Positions 1 to 8,298 of a stretch of 42,780 bases of DNA are shown here, piece after piece (within the stretch, counting starts at the first letter, position 1; each line of letters begins with the position of its first letter). A program made the translations under genes and the position numbers. The notes under the pieces were generated by a model. It had not been told where the DNA came from, did no database searches, and was given only the letters and a program-made list of their open reading frames with translations. Source of the DNA: an uncultured Geobacter sp. (GTDB lineage: Bacteria; Desulfobacterota; Desulfuromonadia; Geobacterales; DSM-12255); assembly GCA_937860145.1 (NCBI GenBank), contig CALMBF010000181.1:1-42780 (forward strand), read 5' to 3'.

Positions 1-203
1 AGAGCAAAACAATAACCAGCTGTTTTTATTCAACTAAACGTTGGGACACTACTGATTACAGATATATTTGAGTACATGCTATCGGATTGGACGGAGGTCG
101 TTGAAATCGTGAAGATATTCATTACAAGGAAGTTTGTAGGTCGTTAATGTTGGGGTTCAAGGATCGTGGTCTGGACCGCTCAATCAGTTAAAGGAGGATT
201 GAC
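1..203. other. Left-edge intergenic stretch
   Basis: No open reading frame, RNA gene or convincing repeat can be supported here. It forms the 5' leader of the plus-strand gene starting at 204 and ends in a strong Shine-Dalgarno (AAAGGAGG, seven bases before the ATG). No -35/-10 pair with good spacing stands out, so the promoter position is left open. The left end may hold the 3' flank of a gene outside the window. Confidence 0.4.
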
Positions 204-485
204 ATGTCAGGCAAGGCAATACATTTCAGTGTTCGCATGGGGATTGTTACGATTATTTTCGCTTCAGGTTTTTTCTGTGGATCGCTGACTCAGCGGAAGG
301 CTTTTGCAGACTGGGGAGAAATCGGAGGGGTTCTCCTTGACCAGGTAAGTGAAAGTGGCGGCACAGTCGGGAGTATTGCTCAACTCGGGAAGACCATAAC
401 TGAGATGGAAAAAAATGTCAGCAATCTGCAACAAAATATCGAGACGTTGAAAAAAGTCAAAACGGCACTGGGAGCCAAGAAATAA
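204..485 (+). CDS. Small secreted or anchored hypothetical protein (93 aa)
   Basis: I do not recognise a family. Residues about 10-35 form a hydrophobic segment ending in QRKAFA-D, which looks like a Sec signal peptide with cleavage after Ala, or a single N-terminal anchor. The mature part is about 58 residues: a short glycine-rich stretch (GEIGGVLLDQ), then a heptad-like helix rich in Glu, Lys, Asn and Gln from about residue 62 to the end, suggesting a coiled coil. A very good ribosome binding site (AAAGGAGG) supports the ATG at 204. It is one of only two plus-strand transcription units in the window and is closed by a strong hairpin terminator, so it is probably monocistronic. An envelope location is inferred; the function is unknown. 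Confidence 0.7.
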   Translation: MSGKAIHFSVRMGIVTIIFASGFFCGSLTQRKAFADWGEIGGVLLDQVSESGGTVGSIAQLGKTITEMEKNVSNLQQNIETLKKVKTALGAKK

Positions 486-518
486 AATCGTACTGGATAA
501 ACGATTCTGCAATAAATG

Positions 519-550
519 AAAAGGGGTTAGCCGTTGAGCTAACCCCTTTT
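519..550. terminator. Bidirectional intrinsic terminator
   Basis: A 12-bp perfect stem (AAAAGGGGTTAG at 519-530 against CTAACCCCTTTT at 539-550) with an 8-nt loop has A-runs on one side and T-runs on the other. It sits between the plus-strand 93-aa gene and the minus-strand tRNA-Pro, so it can end both convergent units. Confidence 0.9.
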
Positions 551-556
551 CTTAAA

Positions 557-633
557 TGGTCGGTGCGACTGGATTCGAACCAGCGACCACCAGACCCCCA
601 GTCTGGTGCGCTACCAGGCTGCGCTACGCACCG
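557..633 (-). tRNA. tRNA-Pro (anticodon GGG)
   Basis: Read on the minus strand, a full cloverleaf is visible: acceptor stem CGGTGCG/CGCACCG, D stem GCGC/GCGC, anticodon stem CCAGA/TCTGG with loop CTGGGGG (anticodon GGG), variable TGGTC, T arm with TTCGAAT, discriminator A, and an encoded CCA at 557-559. The gene lies 21 bp downstream of the merR-like gene and directly before the convergent terminator. It may be transcribed at the tail of the ihfA-merR unit. A TAGTAT -10-like hexamer just upstream lacks a good -35, so a private promoter is uncertain. Confidence 0.97.
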
Positions 634-654
634 ATATCGGCTGACCATTCAATA

Positions 655-990
655 CTACTCGAGAATTTTTCTAAGTTTCTGCAATTCCTGCTTGATGTGG
701 CTGAGAAGCTTTTTCTGCTCTTCCTGCTCTTCCGGATCAGTTCTACGAGACGGGGTGATTCTCGTTTTTGCTCCGGCAATGGTTAACTTCTCGCGGTACA
801 GAAGCTCTTGTATCTGTTTTGCCAGTTCCAGATCGCGTTGTGAATACAATCGCTGACCTGTTTTAGACTTCTGAGGCTTTAATTGCTCGAACTGTGTTTC
901 CCAAAATCTCAGTACGGAAGTGTTTATTTTCAGTAGTTCGGCGACTTCACCGATCCGGTAATACAGCTTATGGGAAGCTGCTGACGTCAC
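655..990 (-). CDS. MerR-family transcriptional regulator (111 aa)
   Basis: The N-terminal half is a MerR winged-helix DNA-binding domain: YYRIGEVAELLKINTSVLRFWE (helix-turn-helix plus the conserved RFWE) and the wing QRLYSQRDLELAKQIQELL. Residues about 85-111 (EEQEEQKKLLSHIKQELQKL) form the usual dimerising coiled coil. There is no C-terminal effector domain and no cysteine metal site, so it is a short MerR protein of unknown signal. The GTG at 990 is preceded by GGAGGAG with tight spacing. The gene lies 17 bp downstream of ihfA and is almost certainly co-transcribed with it. This ihfA-merR pairing behind pheST is, to my knowledge, common in related genomes. Confidence 0.9.
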   Translation of the reverse strand: MTSAASHKLYYRIGEVAELLKINTSVLRFWETQFEQLKPQKSKTGQRLYSQRDLELAKQIQELLYREKLTIAGAKTRITPSRRTDPEEQEEQKKLLSHIKQELQKLRKILE

Positions 991-1007
991 ACCTCCTCCA
1001 TCTGCAC

Positions 1008-1283
1008 CTATTTATTGATGGATGCCTTCAACACCTGGCTTGGTTTAAACGTGAGAATTCTACGGGCCGTGATAGTAATTTCTTCGCCAGTTTGCGGATT
1101 CCGACCGCGCCGATCTGCTTTCTCTTTAACAACAAAGTTACCGAATCCGGCAATCTTTATTTTGTCACTCTTCTCAAGGGTGCTTTTCATGATATCAAAG
1201 ACTAGCTCAACGAGTTCCGCTGACTCTTTCTTCGAGAAGCCAACCTTCTCATAAATCTTTTCTACAATGTCCGCCTTCGTCAT
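1008..1283 (-). CDS. ihfA: Integration host factor alpha subunit
   Basis: HU/IHF-family DNA-bending protein of 91 aa. The N-terminal dimerisation helices (TKADIVEKIYEKVGFSKKES) are followed by the beta-arm region with the signature GFGNFVVKEKADRRGRNPQTG, where the Pro intercalates in the minor groove, and by ITARRILTFKPSQVLK. Length and sequence fit IhfA rather than HU, and the position after pheT matches the pheST-ihfA order in many Proteobacteria. IHF bends DNA at sigma54 promoters, relevant here because a sigma54 activator gene (pilR-like) is also in the window; a regulatory link is only inference. A good promoter lies in the gap to pheT, so ihfA and merR can be transcribed independently of pheST. 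Confidence 0.95.
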   Translation of the reverse strand: MTKADIVEKIYEKVGFSKKESAELVELVFDIMKSTLEKSDKIKIAGFGNFVVKEKADRRGRNPQTGEEITITARRILTFKPSQVLKASINK

Positions 1284-1339
1284 AGCATCCTCAAGTTATT
1301 GATTATCCGTAACTATCTGTTCGTCAACGGCGGATATGG

Positions 1340-1368
1340 TTTATAACACACGGGGTCATGAATGGCAA
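1340..1368 (-). promoter_or_regulatory. Sigma70-type promoter of ihfA-merR
   Basis: On the minus strand, TTGCCA (1363-1368) and TATAAA (1340-1345) are separated by exactly 17 bp. Transcription would start near 1333, giving a leader of about 50 nt to the ihfA ATG at 1283. The promoter sits in the 129-bp gap between pheT and ihfA, the largest gap inside this gene block. Confidence 0.7.
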
Positions 1369-1412
1369 CCGATTTTTAACATTATTTGCAAAAGAACGTT
1401 GCGATTATAATC

Positions 1413-3818
1413 CTACCTCTGCGTGACGCCGAGTTTTGCGGTCAGGGTGTTAATAACTTTCTGATGGAACTTGTTCACCTCTTCGTCTGTCAGGGTAGAA
1501 TCAAAGGAACCGTAACGTACCCGTACCGCGATACTCTTCTGCCCTTCAGGTATTTTATCACCCTTATAGAGGTCGAAAATTTCAACTGAACGAAGCTTGT
1601 CGATGTTAGTACTGGTTATGCATTCTATAATGGCGCTCGCCGACGTCTCGTCAGCAGCGAGCATGGCGATATCCCGATAGGTGTCAGGAAAACGTGAGGG
1701 AGCTGTTATGACGCTTGTGACAGCGCTCTGGTCAACCAGTTTAGCGAAGTCGAGTTCGAAATAACAGACCGGTTTGTCCAGTTCGAAGGCTTCCTGTACA
1801 TCGGGATGAATTTCGCCGATGGTGCCGATCAATTCGTTGTTACATAGGATGGCTGCTGCTTTGCCAGGGTGATAGAACGGCTCTACACCGCCCTGGACGA
1901 ATGTGAGTGCCGGGAGCTTGAACTTGTCCGCGACTGCTTCGATGACCCCTTTTGCGTCAAAAAAGTCAACCGACTCCTTTGACTGATTCCATCCTTCGGG
2001 GTGACGGAGTCCTGACATGATGCCGGCTACATGGAGCGGTTCATCGGGAAGTTCCTCGCCTGGTCTGATCAAGTATACCCGCCTCATTTCGAAAAGGCGT
2101 AGGTTGAAGTTTCTCAGGCTGAAATTTCGCGCCGTGGTCTGCAATAGCGCCGGGAGCAAGGTGGTTCGCATGACAGCATGTTCATCAACCAGCGGGTTGA
2201 GAAGAGACACGGCAGCGGATCGCTTGTCGGATTCTGGCAGTTTGAGTTTGAGCAGGTCCGCATGGGAGGCGAAACTGAAGTTGATTACTTCGTTGAAACC
2301 CTCTCCCACCAGGAGATTTTTCAGCTCCCGTTCAAGTTGCTGGTTGCGCGGGATCCTGTCTGAAAATACCTGGGCAACCGGCATGGACAGGGGGATGTTC
2401 TCGAAGCCGTGGAGTCTTGCCACCTCTTCTATCAGGTCGATCTCCCTCTCGATATCGACTCTGAATGAAGGTATGGCAACACGGAGAACTCCCTCACCGA
2501 CCCGTTCGACGCCGAATTCCAGACGAGTAAAAATTGCTGCGATCTGTTCTTCGTCAAGGCTCAGACCGAGAATCTCATTTACACGGCTGATTCTTGCCGT
2601 GACGGTTTTCTCGGGTATCTGTGACGGATAGACGTCAATGGTTCCCCTGGCAACCTTTCCCCCCGCAAGCTCGGCAATGAGGGATGCCGCACGGTCAAGC
2701 GCAACGGTAAGGATGTTGATGTCGGTACCACGTTCAAAACGGTGGGATGATTCGGTATGCAGGCCGAGTCGTTTGCTTGTGAGGCGTATTGCCGACGGAT
2801 TGAAGTAGGCGCTTTCCAGGAGTATGTCGGACGTATCGTCGGCTATTTCCGAGTTCTCTCCACCCATGATGCCGGCGAGGGCAACAGGGCGTTCATCGTC
2901 CCTGATGGTCAGATCGGAATGGTTGAGAACTCTCTCCTGGCCGTCCAGAGTTGTGAATGTCTCCCCTTCTCCGGCTCTGCGAACGATTATCTTGCCGCCT
3001 GAAAGCTGGCGGTAATCGAAGGCGTGCAGTGGATGACCGTATTCAAGCAGGACGTAGTTGGTAACGTCAACCACATTGTTGATCGAGCGCTGGCCGAGGG
3101 CTTGAAGTCTGTTGACCAGCCACCGGGGTGACTGGGCGATGCTGCAGCCACTGATGTAACGGGCTGTATAGCGAGGGCACAGATCGGCGTCGTCAATCCG
3201 CACTGAGGCAACCTTTGAGATATCGCTGCCCTCTTCCTTGACATCGGGCCGATTGTAACGGACTTTTTTCCCGAGCTTAGCGGCGATCTCCCTGGCTACG
3301 CCGATAATGCTGAGGCAGTCGGCCCTGTTGGGAGTAAGACCGATTTCAAAGATCGTATCCTTAAGACCAAGGGCTTGGAAGACCGGAGCTCCCAAGGGGA
3401 GGTCAGCATCAAGAACCATTATGCCGGCAGACTCCTCGGCCAGCCCCAGTTCTTTTTCGGAACAGAGCATGCCGAAGGATTCCTCCCCGCGTATTTTGGA
3501 CCTCTTGATCTTGAAATCACCCGGAAGGACGGCTCCGATCTGGGCCAGGGCAACCTTGTCGCCTGATCTGAAGTTCTGGGCACCGCAGACAATGCTGAGT
3601 ATCTCTGTGCCGTTGTTTACCCGGCACAGGGAGAGTTTGTCCGCATTCGGATGTTGGGCGCGTTCTTCGACCAGGGCTACGATGACGTCATCAAGTCCTT
3701 CACCGAGCTGTTCTATGGCGTCTACTTCCAGCCCGAGCATGGTGAGGAGGTTGGAAAGTTCATGGGGGGAAAGATCGAAGTCAACAAATTCCTTGAGCCA
3801 GTTGTAACTTACTTTCAT
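1413..3818 (-). CDS. pheT: Phenylalanine--tRNA ligase beta subunit
   Basis: Beta chain of the alpha2beta2 PheRS, cytoplasmic, 801 aa, the normal length for the long bacterial form. An N-terminal core beginning MKVSYNWLKEFVDFDL precedes the EMAP-like tRNA-binding domain at about residues 40-150, the B3/B4 editing domain (FEIGLTPNRADCLSI), the B5 region, a catalytic-like core, and a C-terminal ferredoxin-fold anticodon-binding domain (SRFPDTYRDIAMLAA onward). The reading frame is open to 3869, but the ATG at 3818 gives the conserved family N-terminus and is preceded by GGAG, so I choose it. It lies 103 bp downstream of pheS with no obvious terminator between them, so the two are probably one transcript. 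Confidence 0.97.
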   Translation of the reverse strand: MKVSYNWLKEFVDFDLSPHELSNLLTMLGLEVDAIEQLGEGLDDVIVALVEERAQHPNADKLSLCRVNNGTEILSIVCGAQNFRSGDKVALAQIGAVLPGDFKIKRSKIRGEESFGMLCSEKELGLAEESAGIMVLDADLPLGAPVFQALGLKDTIFEIGLTPNRADCLSIIGVAREIAAKLGKKVRYNRPDVKEEGSDISKVASVRIDDADLCPRYTARYISGCSIAQSPRWLVNRLQALGQRSINNVVDVTNYVLLEYGHPLHAFDYRQLSGGKIIVRRAGEGETFTTLDGQERVLNHSDLTIRDDERPVALAGIMGGENSEIADDTSDILLESAYFNPSAIRLTSKRLGLHTESSHRFERGTDINILTVALDRAASLIAELAGGKVARGTIDVYPSQIPEKTVTARISRVNEILGLSLDEEQIAAIFTRLEFGVERVGEGVLRVAIPSFRVDIEREIDLIEEVARLHGFENIPLSMPVAQVFSDRIPRNQQLERELKNLLVGEGFNEVINFSFASHADLLKLKLPESDKRSAAVSLLNPLVDEHAVMRTTLLPALLQTTARNFSLRNFNLRLFEMRRVYLIRPGEELPDEPLHVAGIMSGLRHPEGWNQSKESVDFFDAKGVIEAVADKFKLPALTFVQGGVEPFYHPGKAAAILCNNELIGTIGEIHPDVQEAFELDKPVCYFELDFAKLVDQSAVTSVITAPSRFPDTYRDIAMLAADETSASAIIECITSTNIDKLRSVEIFDLYKGDKIPEGQKSIAVRVRYGSFDSTLTDEEVNKFHQKVINTLTAKLGVTQR

Positions 3819-3921
3819 ATGGTCACACTTTCTCCGCTGCCCCTGGCACGAAGTGGAGGGACAGACCATGAGTGAGGTAATATACGTGAGTCAGATGCTA
3901 TAACTTGTCGATATCCAGTGT

Positions 3922-4938
3922 TCAGAATTGCGACAGGAAACGGACATCGTTCTCAAAAAGCAGTCGCATGTCATTGATTCCGTATTTGAGCATTGCGACC
4001 CGTTCGATTCCCATGCCGAAAGCAAAACCGTTAACCTTCTCGGCATCATAGCCAACGTGACGGAAAACCTCTGGGTCGACCATGCCGGCACCGAGAATCT
4101 CCAGCCAGCCGGAATTCTTGCAGACGCGACACCCCTTGCCACGACAGATGACGCACGCTATATCCACCTCGGCGCTCGGTTCGGTGAACGGGAAGAAACT
4201 CGGTCGTAGGCGAACGCCGATATCGTTGCCGAACATCTGGTTGGTGAAAATGGTCAGGATCCCCTTGAGGTCGCCGAAAGTGATCCCTTTGTCAACCATC
4301 AGACCTTCGATCTGGTGAAACATCGGTGAATGGGTGGCATCGTAATCACAGCGGTAGACGGTGCCTGGGGCTATGATTCTGACCGGTGGTTGCTGCTGCA
4401 GCATTGTTCGAATCTGGACAGGAGAGGTGTGCGTACGAAGCAGCAGATTGTCCTGCACAAAGAAGGTATCCTGCATGTCCCTGGCCGGATGGTCCTTTGG
4501 GAAATTAAGTGCTTCGAAATTGTAGTAATCCAGCTCAATTTCGGGACCTTCTGCAACAAGAAAGCCGAGACCAGAAAAGATATCGCAAATCTCCTCCACG
4601 ACGAGAGTCACCGGGTGCTTGGTCCCCCGGGGTGATCGCCTGCCAGGCAGGGTCACGTCAATTCTTTCATTCTGTAACTTGGCTTTTTTCAGTGAGGCCT
4701 TCAAGGTAGCAGCGCACGTGGCGAAGCTCTCTTCAAGGCAGTCGCGAACAGAGTTGACAACCTGTCCGATTACCGGGCGCTCATCAGAGGAAAGGGCGCC
4801 GATACCTTTCATGATGCTGGTGAGCTCTCCTTTTTTCCCCAGAAATCTGACCTTCAGTGCCTGAAGCTGTTCTTCGGTCGTGACGCCGGCGAGTGCTGCA
4901 AGTGCATCCTTCTGCATCTGTTCAAGCTGTTGTCTCAT
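3922..4938 (-). CDS. pheS: Phenylalanine--tRNA ligase alpha subunit
   Basis: Catalytic alpha chain of PheRS (338 aa), which forms Phe-tRNA(Phe) together with PheT. An N-terminal coiled-coil arm that contacts tRNA covers about residues 1-85. The class II synthetase core follows: [14 protein letters not shown] (motif 1 region), [33 protein letters not shown] (motif 2) and [15 protein letters not shown] (motif 3). Two in-frame ATGs lie six bases apart. AAGGA is only 2 nt before the first (4944) but 8 nt before the second (4938), so I take 4938. The gene begins 71 bp after rplT, and this gap is filled by a terminator-like hairpin, suggesting attenuation or partial read-through from the ribosomal protein genes. 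Confidence 0.96.
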   Translation of the reverse strand: MRQQLEQMQKDALAALAGVTTEEQLQALKVRFLGKKGELTSIMKGIGALSSDERPVIGQVVNSVRDCLEESFATCAATLKASLKKAKLQNERIDVTLPGRRSPRGTKHPVTLVVEEICDIFSGLGFLVAEGPEIELDYYNFEALNFPKDHPARDMQDTFFVQDNLLLRTHTSPVQIRTMLQQQPPVRIIAPGTVYRCDYDATHSPMFHQIEGLMVDKGITFGDLKGILTIFTNQMFGNDIGVRLRPSFFPFTEPSAEVDIACVICRGKGCRVCKNSGWLEILGAGMVDPEVFRHVGYDAEKVNGFAFGMGIERVAMLKYGINDMRLLFENDVRFLSQF

Positions 4939-4954
4939 GCACATGGTCCTTAAA

Positions 4955-4993
4955 AAAAAAGAAATGGAATGCGTAACATTCCATTTCTTTTTT
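4955..4993 (-). terminator. Terminator-like hairpin between rplT and pheS (possible attenuator)
   Basis: On the minus strand a 17-bp perfect stem (A-run, GAAATGGAATG, loop TTACG, CATTCCATTTC, T-run) is followed by nine T residues ending at 4952. The pheS Shine-Dalgarno AAGGA starts only two bases later. The stem core is 11 bp with few G-C pairs, so strength is moderate. No promoter is evident between it and pheS, so transcription of pheST probably depends on passing this hairpin or on a promoter inside rplT. In Escherichia coli pheST is controlled by attenuation at a comparable position; equivalence here is inference. Confidence 0.7.
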
Positions 4994-5009
4994 CTGTGAT
5001 GGTTTGTGG

Positions 5010-5363
5010 TTATGCTCCTGCTTTGGCCACACCCGCAATCTGTGCGAATCCGGCAGGATCCGATACGGCCAGATCAGCCAGAACCTTCCGGTCAATCTCG
5101 ACCTTTGCCTGCTTGAGGCCGTGGATCAATTTGCTGTACGTCATGCCGTTCAAACGTGCGGCGGCATTGATGCGCACAATCCAAAGCGCGCGGAAATCAC
5201 GCTTTTTCACGCGACGGTCGCGGAATGCGTAATTAAGGGCGCGGTCCACCGCTTCGGTGGCGCTCCTGAAGAGTTTGCTCCTGGCGCCGCGGTATCCCTT
5301 GGCAAGTTTCAGTACTTTGTTTCTTCTTTGTCTCGCTTTGAAACCTCTTTTTACGCGTGGCAT
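5010..5363 (-). CDS. rplT: 50S ribosomal protein L20
   Basis: Standard 117-aa bacterial L20, a 23S rRNA-binding protein needed early in large-subunit assembly. The Arg/Lys-rich N-terminal extension ([25 protein letters not shown]) and the globular C-terminal part ([26 protein letters not shown]) are intact. The ribosome binding site AAGGAG precedes the ATG at 5363. It follows rpmI in the classic infC-rpmI-rplT order. In other bacteria L20 represses translation of rpmI-rplT; I did not identify an operator here. Confidence 0.98.
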   Translation of the reverse strand: MPRVKRGFKARQRRNKVLKLAKGYRGARSKLFRSATEAVDRALNYAFRDRRVKKRDFRALWIVRINAAARLNGMTYSKLIHGLKQAKVEIDRKVLADLAVSDPAGFAQIAGVAKAGA

Positions 5364-5474
5364 GTACTACTCCTTTTGGTGTATTTCACCGGATCCGCAA
5401 GGGGAGACGATTTCCTCGCGGTTCACGGCAACTTGTAGGGCATGAGACGTGAATGAATCACTCTCATGGTCTTT

Positions 5475-5672
5475 TTACATGTAGGGGATCAGTCGTGCAA
5501 TGTTCTTCTGGTCCACAGCGGCAACGAGTCCGCCGTGACGAAGGTTGCGCTTGCGTTTGCGGGTCTTGCTTGTGAGAATGTGGCTTGTAAAAGCCGAACT
5601 TCTCTTGATCTTGCCGGTCCCTGTCTTCTTGAAACGCTTTGCAGCGCCGCTGTTTGTCTTGATTTTAGGCAT
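5475..5672 (-). CDS. rpmI: 50S ribosomal protein L35
   Basis: Typical 65-aa L35: [23 protein letters not shown] at the start and the conserved [30 protein letters not shown] end. AAGGAGAAGG lies directly before the ATG at 5672. It is 27 bp after infC and 111 bp before rplT. The spacer to rplT contains no terminator that I can see, so the three genes should be one transcript. Confidence 0.98.
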   Translation of the reverse strand: MPKIKTNSGAAKRFKKTGTGKIKRSSAFTSHILTSKTRKRKRNLRHGGLVAAVDQKNIARLIPYM

Positions 5673-5699
5673 ATCCTTCTCCTTCTGGCAGTCTTTGTG

Positions 5700-6212
5700 T
5701 TATTTTTTGGGGGCGACAATCATGAACATGCTCCGCCCCTCCATTTTGGGTTTTACTTCAATTACGGCTACATCTTCGAGATCCTGCGCAAAACGATCAA
5801 GTGCTTTCTGACCGTACTCCATGTGGGTGATTTCCCGGCCACGGAAAACAAGGGTGATCTTGGCCTTGTTCCCTTCCTCGAGAAACCGCCTTACATGCTT
5901 GATCTTGAAGAGCATGTCGTGTTCATCTGTTTTCGGTCTGAGCTTGACCTCTTTCAGTTGCACCTGAACCTGCTTCTTTTTTGCTTCCTGCAACTTCTTG
6001 CTCTGCTGGTACTTGAACTTGCCGTAATCCATGATGCGGCATACGGGGGGGACGGCGGTCGGTGAAACTTCAACCAGGTCAAGTTGCTGGCTTTCTGCCA
6101 TAGAGAGAGCTTCCTGGATCGAAATAACGCCGATCTGCTCACCTTCGGCGCCAATTACCCGGACCTCTCTGGACCTGATTGCCTGATTGATGTTAACCGT
6201 TGCTTTAGCTAT
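5700..6212 (-). CDS. infC: Translation initiation factor IF-3, ATA start codon
   Basis: IF-3 (170 aa) keeps ribosomal subunits apart and checks start-codon pairing. The first ATG in frame (6101) would cut off most of the N-terminal domain. Extending upstream gives the family N-terminus AKATVNINQAIRSREVRVIGAEGEQIGV, which begins at an ATA codon at 6212 behind a strong TAGGAGGT. The N-domain then continues through LVEVSPTAVPPVCRIMDYGK, and the C-domain carries KEVKLRPKTDEHD and the KVRRFLEEGNK-type region (here KHVRRFLEEGNKAKITLVFRGRE). infC is known to use rare ATT-type starts so that IF-3 can repress its own synthesis; ATA fits that scheme. The Shine-Dalgarno overlaps the thrS stop codon, which implies coupling to thrS. 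Confidence 0.95.
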   Translation of the reverse strand: MAKATVNINQAIRSREVRVIGAEGEQIGVISIQEALSMAESQQLDLVEVSPTAVPPVCRIMDYGKFKYQQSKKLQEAKKKQVQVQLKEVKLRPKTDEHDMLFKIKHVRRFLEEGNKAKITLVFRGREITHMEYGQKALDRFAQDLEDVAVIEVKPKMEGRSMFMIVAPKK

Positions 6213-6223
6213 GACGCCACCTC

Positions 6224-8134
6224 CTAGTGGAATTCCGCAGCTTCATTCATGATGAAGCTTATGAATTGATCGACGGTCATGGGGTCAAGGTTCTTGCCGT
6301 CCCTGAAACGTGGAGTCACCGTCCCGGTCTCAAGTTCCTTATCACCTATGATCAGCATGTAGGGTATCTTCTGCAACTGGGCTTCCCTGATCTTGAAGCC
6401 GAGCTTTTCGTTGCGCAGATTCTTTTGTATTCTCACTCCTGCAGCGCGCAGTTTTTCGTACAGTTCTGCTGCATATGGTGCCTGGGCATCCGTTACCGTC
6501 AGCAGGATGGCTTGGACAGGTGAAAGCCAGAGCGGGAAGTTGCCGGCAAAATGCTCGATCAGGACACCGATGAAGCGCTCAATGGAACCGAGGATGACCC
6601 GGTGAACCATGACCGGGCGTTTTTTCTCGCCGTTACTGTCGACATAGGTAAGGTCAAAGCGCTCGGGGAGCGTAAAATCGCACTGGATTGTAGCACACTG
6701 CCATTTCCTGTCAAGGCAGTCACGTAGCTTGATATCTATTTTGGGACCGTAAAAGGCCCCATCTCCCTCGTTAATTTCGAAGGGACGACCCGAATCCTTC
6801 AGGGCACCGAGCAACGCACCGGTTGCCCTTTCCCAGTCTTCATCGGAACCTATTGACTTTTCCGGCCTTGTCGAGAGTTCCATGTCGAACTCGAAGCCGA
6901 ATTTGCCCATCACCTCGGTGACGAATGAGATCACACCCTTTATTTCTCCATCCAGCTGTTCCGGTGTGCAGAGAATGTGAGCATCATCCTGGGTGAAACA
7001 GCGGACGCGGAGTAACCCGTGCAGTACCCCTGCCCTCTCGTGGCGATGAACGGTCCCGAGCTCGAAGAAGCGGAGGGGGAGATCGCGGTAGCTGCGAAGC
7101 TGTGATTTATAGATCATCATGTGGGCGAGACAGTTCATCGGCTTGATGCCGAAGCCCTGTTCATCCACTTCGGTGAAATACATGTTCTCGCGGTAGTTCT
7201 CGTAGTGGCCGGAACGTTGCCAGAGCTCAGACTTGAGAATCTGCGGGCCGACGACAATGTCATAACCGCGCTTCAGGTGCTCTTTTCGCTCGAAATCCTC
7301 AAGGATCGTACGGAGCATGGCGCCTTTCGGATGCCAGATGGCAAAACCAGCACCGACTTCGTCGCTGAACGAAAAAAGATCCAGCTCTTTCCCAAGCTTA
7401 CGGTGGTCACGACGCTTTGCCTCTTCGATCCGTTCAAGGTAAGCATCAAGCTCTTTCTTGTCGGTGAATGCCGTGCCGTATACACGCTGCAGCATCTTCC
7501 GTTTCTCGTCACCCCGCCAGTAGGCGCCGGCGATCGAGGTCAGCTTGAATGCCTTGCAATAAGCGGTGGAAGGAAGGTGGGGACCTCGACAAAGGTCGGC
7601 AAAGTCGCCCTGGCGGTAAAGGGACACTGTTTCGACGCCGAGATCCTCGATCAGCTCAACCTTGTAATCTTCGCCCATGTCGCGAAACATCTTGATGGCG
7701 TCGTTGCTGGAGAGGACCTGACGTTCGATTGGCTGGGCAGCCTTTGCCAGTTCCAGCATCTTCTGTTCTATTTTTTCCAGATCATCCGGCGTAAACGGAT
7801 GGTCCATGTCGAAATCATAGTAAAAACCGGTGTCAATGGCTGGACCGATGGTTACTTTTGCCTGGGGAAACAGAATCTTCACCGCCTGTGCCATGAGGTG
7901 GGAAGTGGAGTGCCTGATGATTTCCAGTGCCTCAGGACTCTTGTCGGTAATGATGGCTACATCGGCGCCGTCAGGTATGGCAGTGGCAAGGTCGACGAGA
8001 TCGCCGTTGATCTTGCCGGCAATCGCCGCCTTGGCCAGGCCTGCACCTATGGATGCTGCTAAGTCACGGACAGTTGCACCCGATGGCAGTTCCCTTGTCG
8101 AACCATCCGGCAAATTCACCGTTATATTGCTCAT
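6224..8134 (-). CDS. thrS: Threonine--tRNA ligase
   Basis: Class II synthetase of 636 aa, the usual bacterial length. Domains in order: TGS domain (residues 1-62, [17 protein letters not shown]), the editing/second additional domain with the HxxxH motif [12 protein letters not shown], the catalytic core with [25 protein letters not shown] and the motif 2 region [22 protein letters not shown], then [20 protein letters not shown] (motif 3) and the HGTP anticodon-binding domain from about residue 540. GAGG lies 7 nt before the ATG. The gene begins 15 bp beyond a tRNA-Val terminator, so its promoter is either the tRNA promoter with read-through or unseen. Its TAG stop is shared with the infC ribosome binding site. 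Confidence 0.98.
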   Translation of the reverse strand: MSNITVNLPDGSTRELPSGATVRDLAASIGAGLAKAAIAGKINGDLVDLATAIPDGADVAIITDKSPEALEIIRHSTSHLMAQAVKILFPQAKVTIGPAIDTGFYYDFDMDHPFTPDDLEKIEQKMLELAKAAQPIERQVLSSNDAIKMFRDMGEDYKVELIEDLGVETVSLYRQGDFADLCRGPHLPSTAYCKAFKLTSIAGAYWRGDEKRKMLQRVYGTAFTDKKELDAYLERIEEAKRRDHRKLGKELDLFSFSDEVGAGFAIWHPKGAMLRTILEDFERKEHLKRGYDIVVGPQILKSELWQRSGHYENYRENMYFTEVDEQGFGIKPMNCLAHMMIYKSQLRSYRDLPLRFFELGTVHRHERAGVLHGLLRVRCFTQDDAHILCTPEQLDGEIKGVISFVTEVMGKFGFEFDMELSTRPEKSIGSDEDWERATGALLGALKDSGRPFEINEGDGAFYGPKIDIKLRDCLDRKWQCATIQCDFTLPERFDLTYVDSNGEKKRPVMVHRVILGSIERFIGVLIEHFAGNFPLWLSPVQAILLTVTDAQAPYAAELYEKLRAAGVRIQKNLRNEKLGFKIREAQLQKIPYMLIIGDKELETGTVTPRFRDGKNLDPMTVDQFISFIMNEAAEFH

Positions 8135-8148
8135 AGGTCGCCTCGTAA

Positions 8149-8175
8149 AAGAAAAGGCATCGCTGCCGATGCCTT
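8149..8175 (-). terminator. Intrinsic terminator between tRNA-Val and thrS
   Basis: On the minus strand AAGGCATCG (8167-8175) pairs with CGATGCCTT (8154-8162) around a 4-nt loop, followed by the T-rich TTTTCTTTT. It lies 30 bp after the tRNA-Val 3' end and 15 bp before thrS. It may define the tRNA 3' end and reduce read-through into thrS. Confidence 0.75.
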
Positions 8176-8204
8176 ACACATTTGTTCGCTGCTCTGTAAA
8201 GCAA

Positions 8205-8279
8205 TGGTAGGCGCGGACGGTCTCGAACCGTCGACCTCTACCGTGTCAAGGTAGCGCTCTCCCCCTGAGCTACGCGCCT
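8205..8279 (-). tRNA. tRNA-Val (anticodon GAC)
   Basis: The minus strand folds into a perfect cloverleaf: acceptor AGGCGCG/CGCGCCT, D stem GCTC/GAGC, anticodon stem CTACC/GGTAG with loop TTGACAC (GAC), T stem GACGG/CCGTC with loop TTCGAGA, discriminator A, and encoded CCA at 8205-8207. It stands between the glycosyltransferase gene (22 bp upstream) and thrS, with its own promoter and terminator. Confidence 0.98.
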
Positions 8280-8298
8280 GCAAACAAAACGAACGTCA

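Noticed and set aside
3816-3860. GTCACACTTT near the pheT start resembles the end of the inverted-repeat element at 38667
   Set aside because: Only about ten bases match, there is no second inverted end nearby, and the stretch overlaps the pheT leader; chance is more likely.
8176-8204. T-box or other amino-acid riboswitch before thrS
   Set aside because: No T-box core sequence is present; the short stretch is the tRNA-Val 3' flank and terminator.
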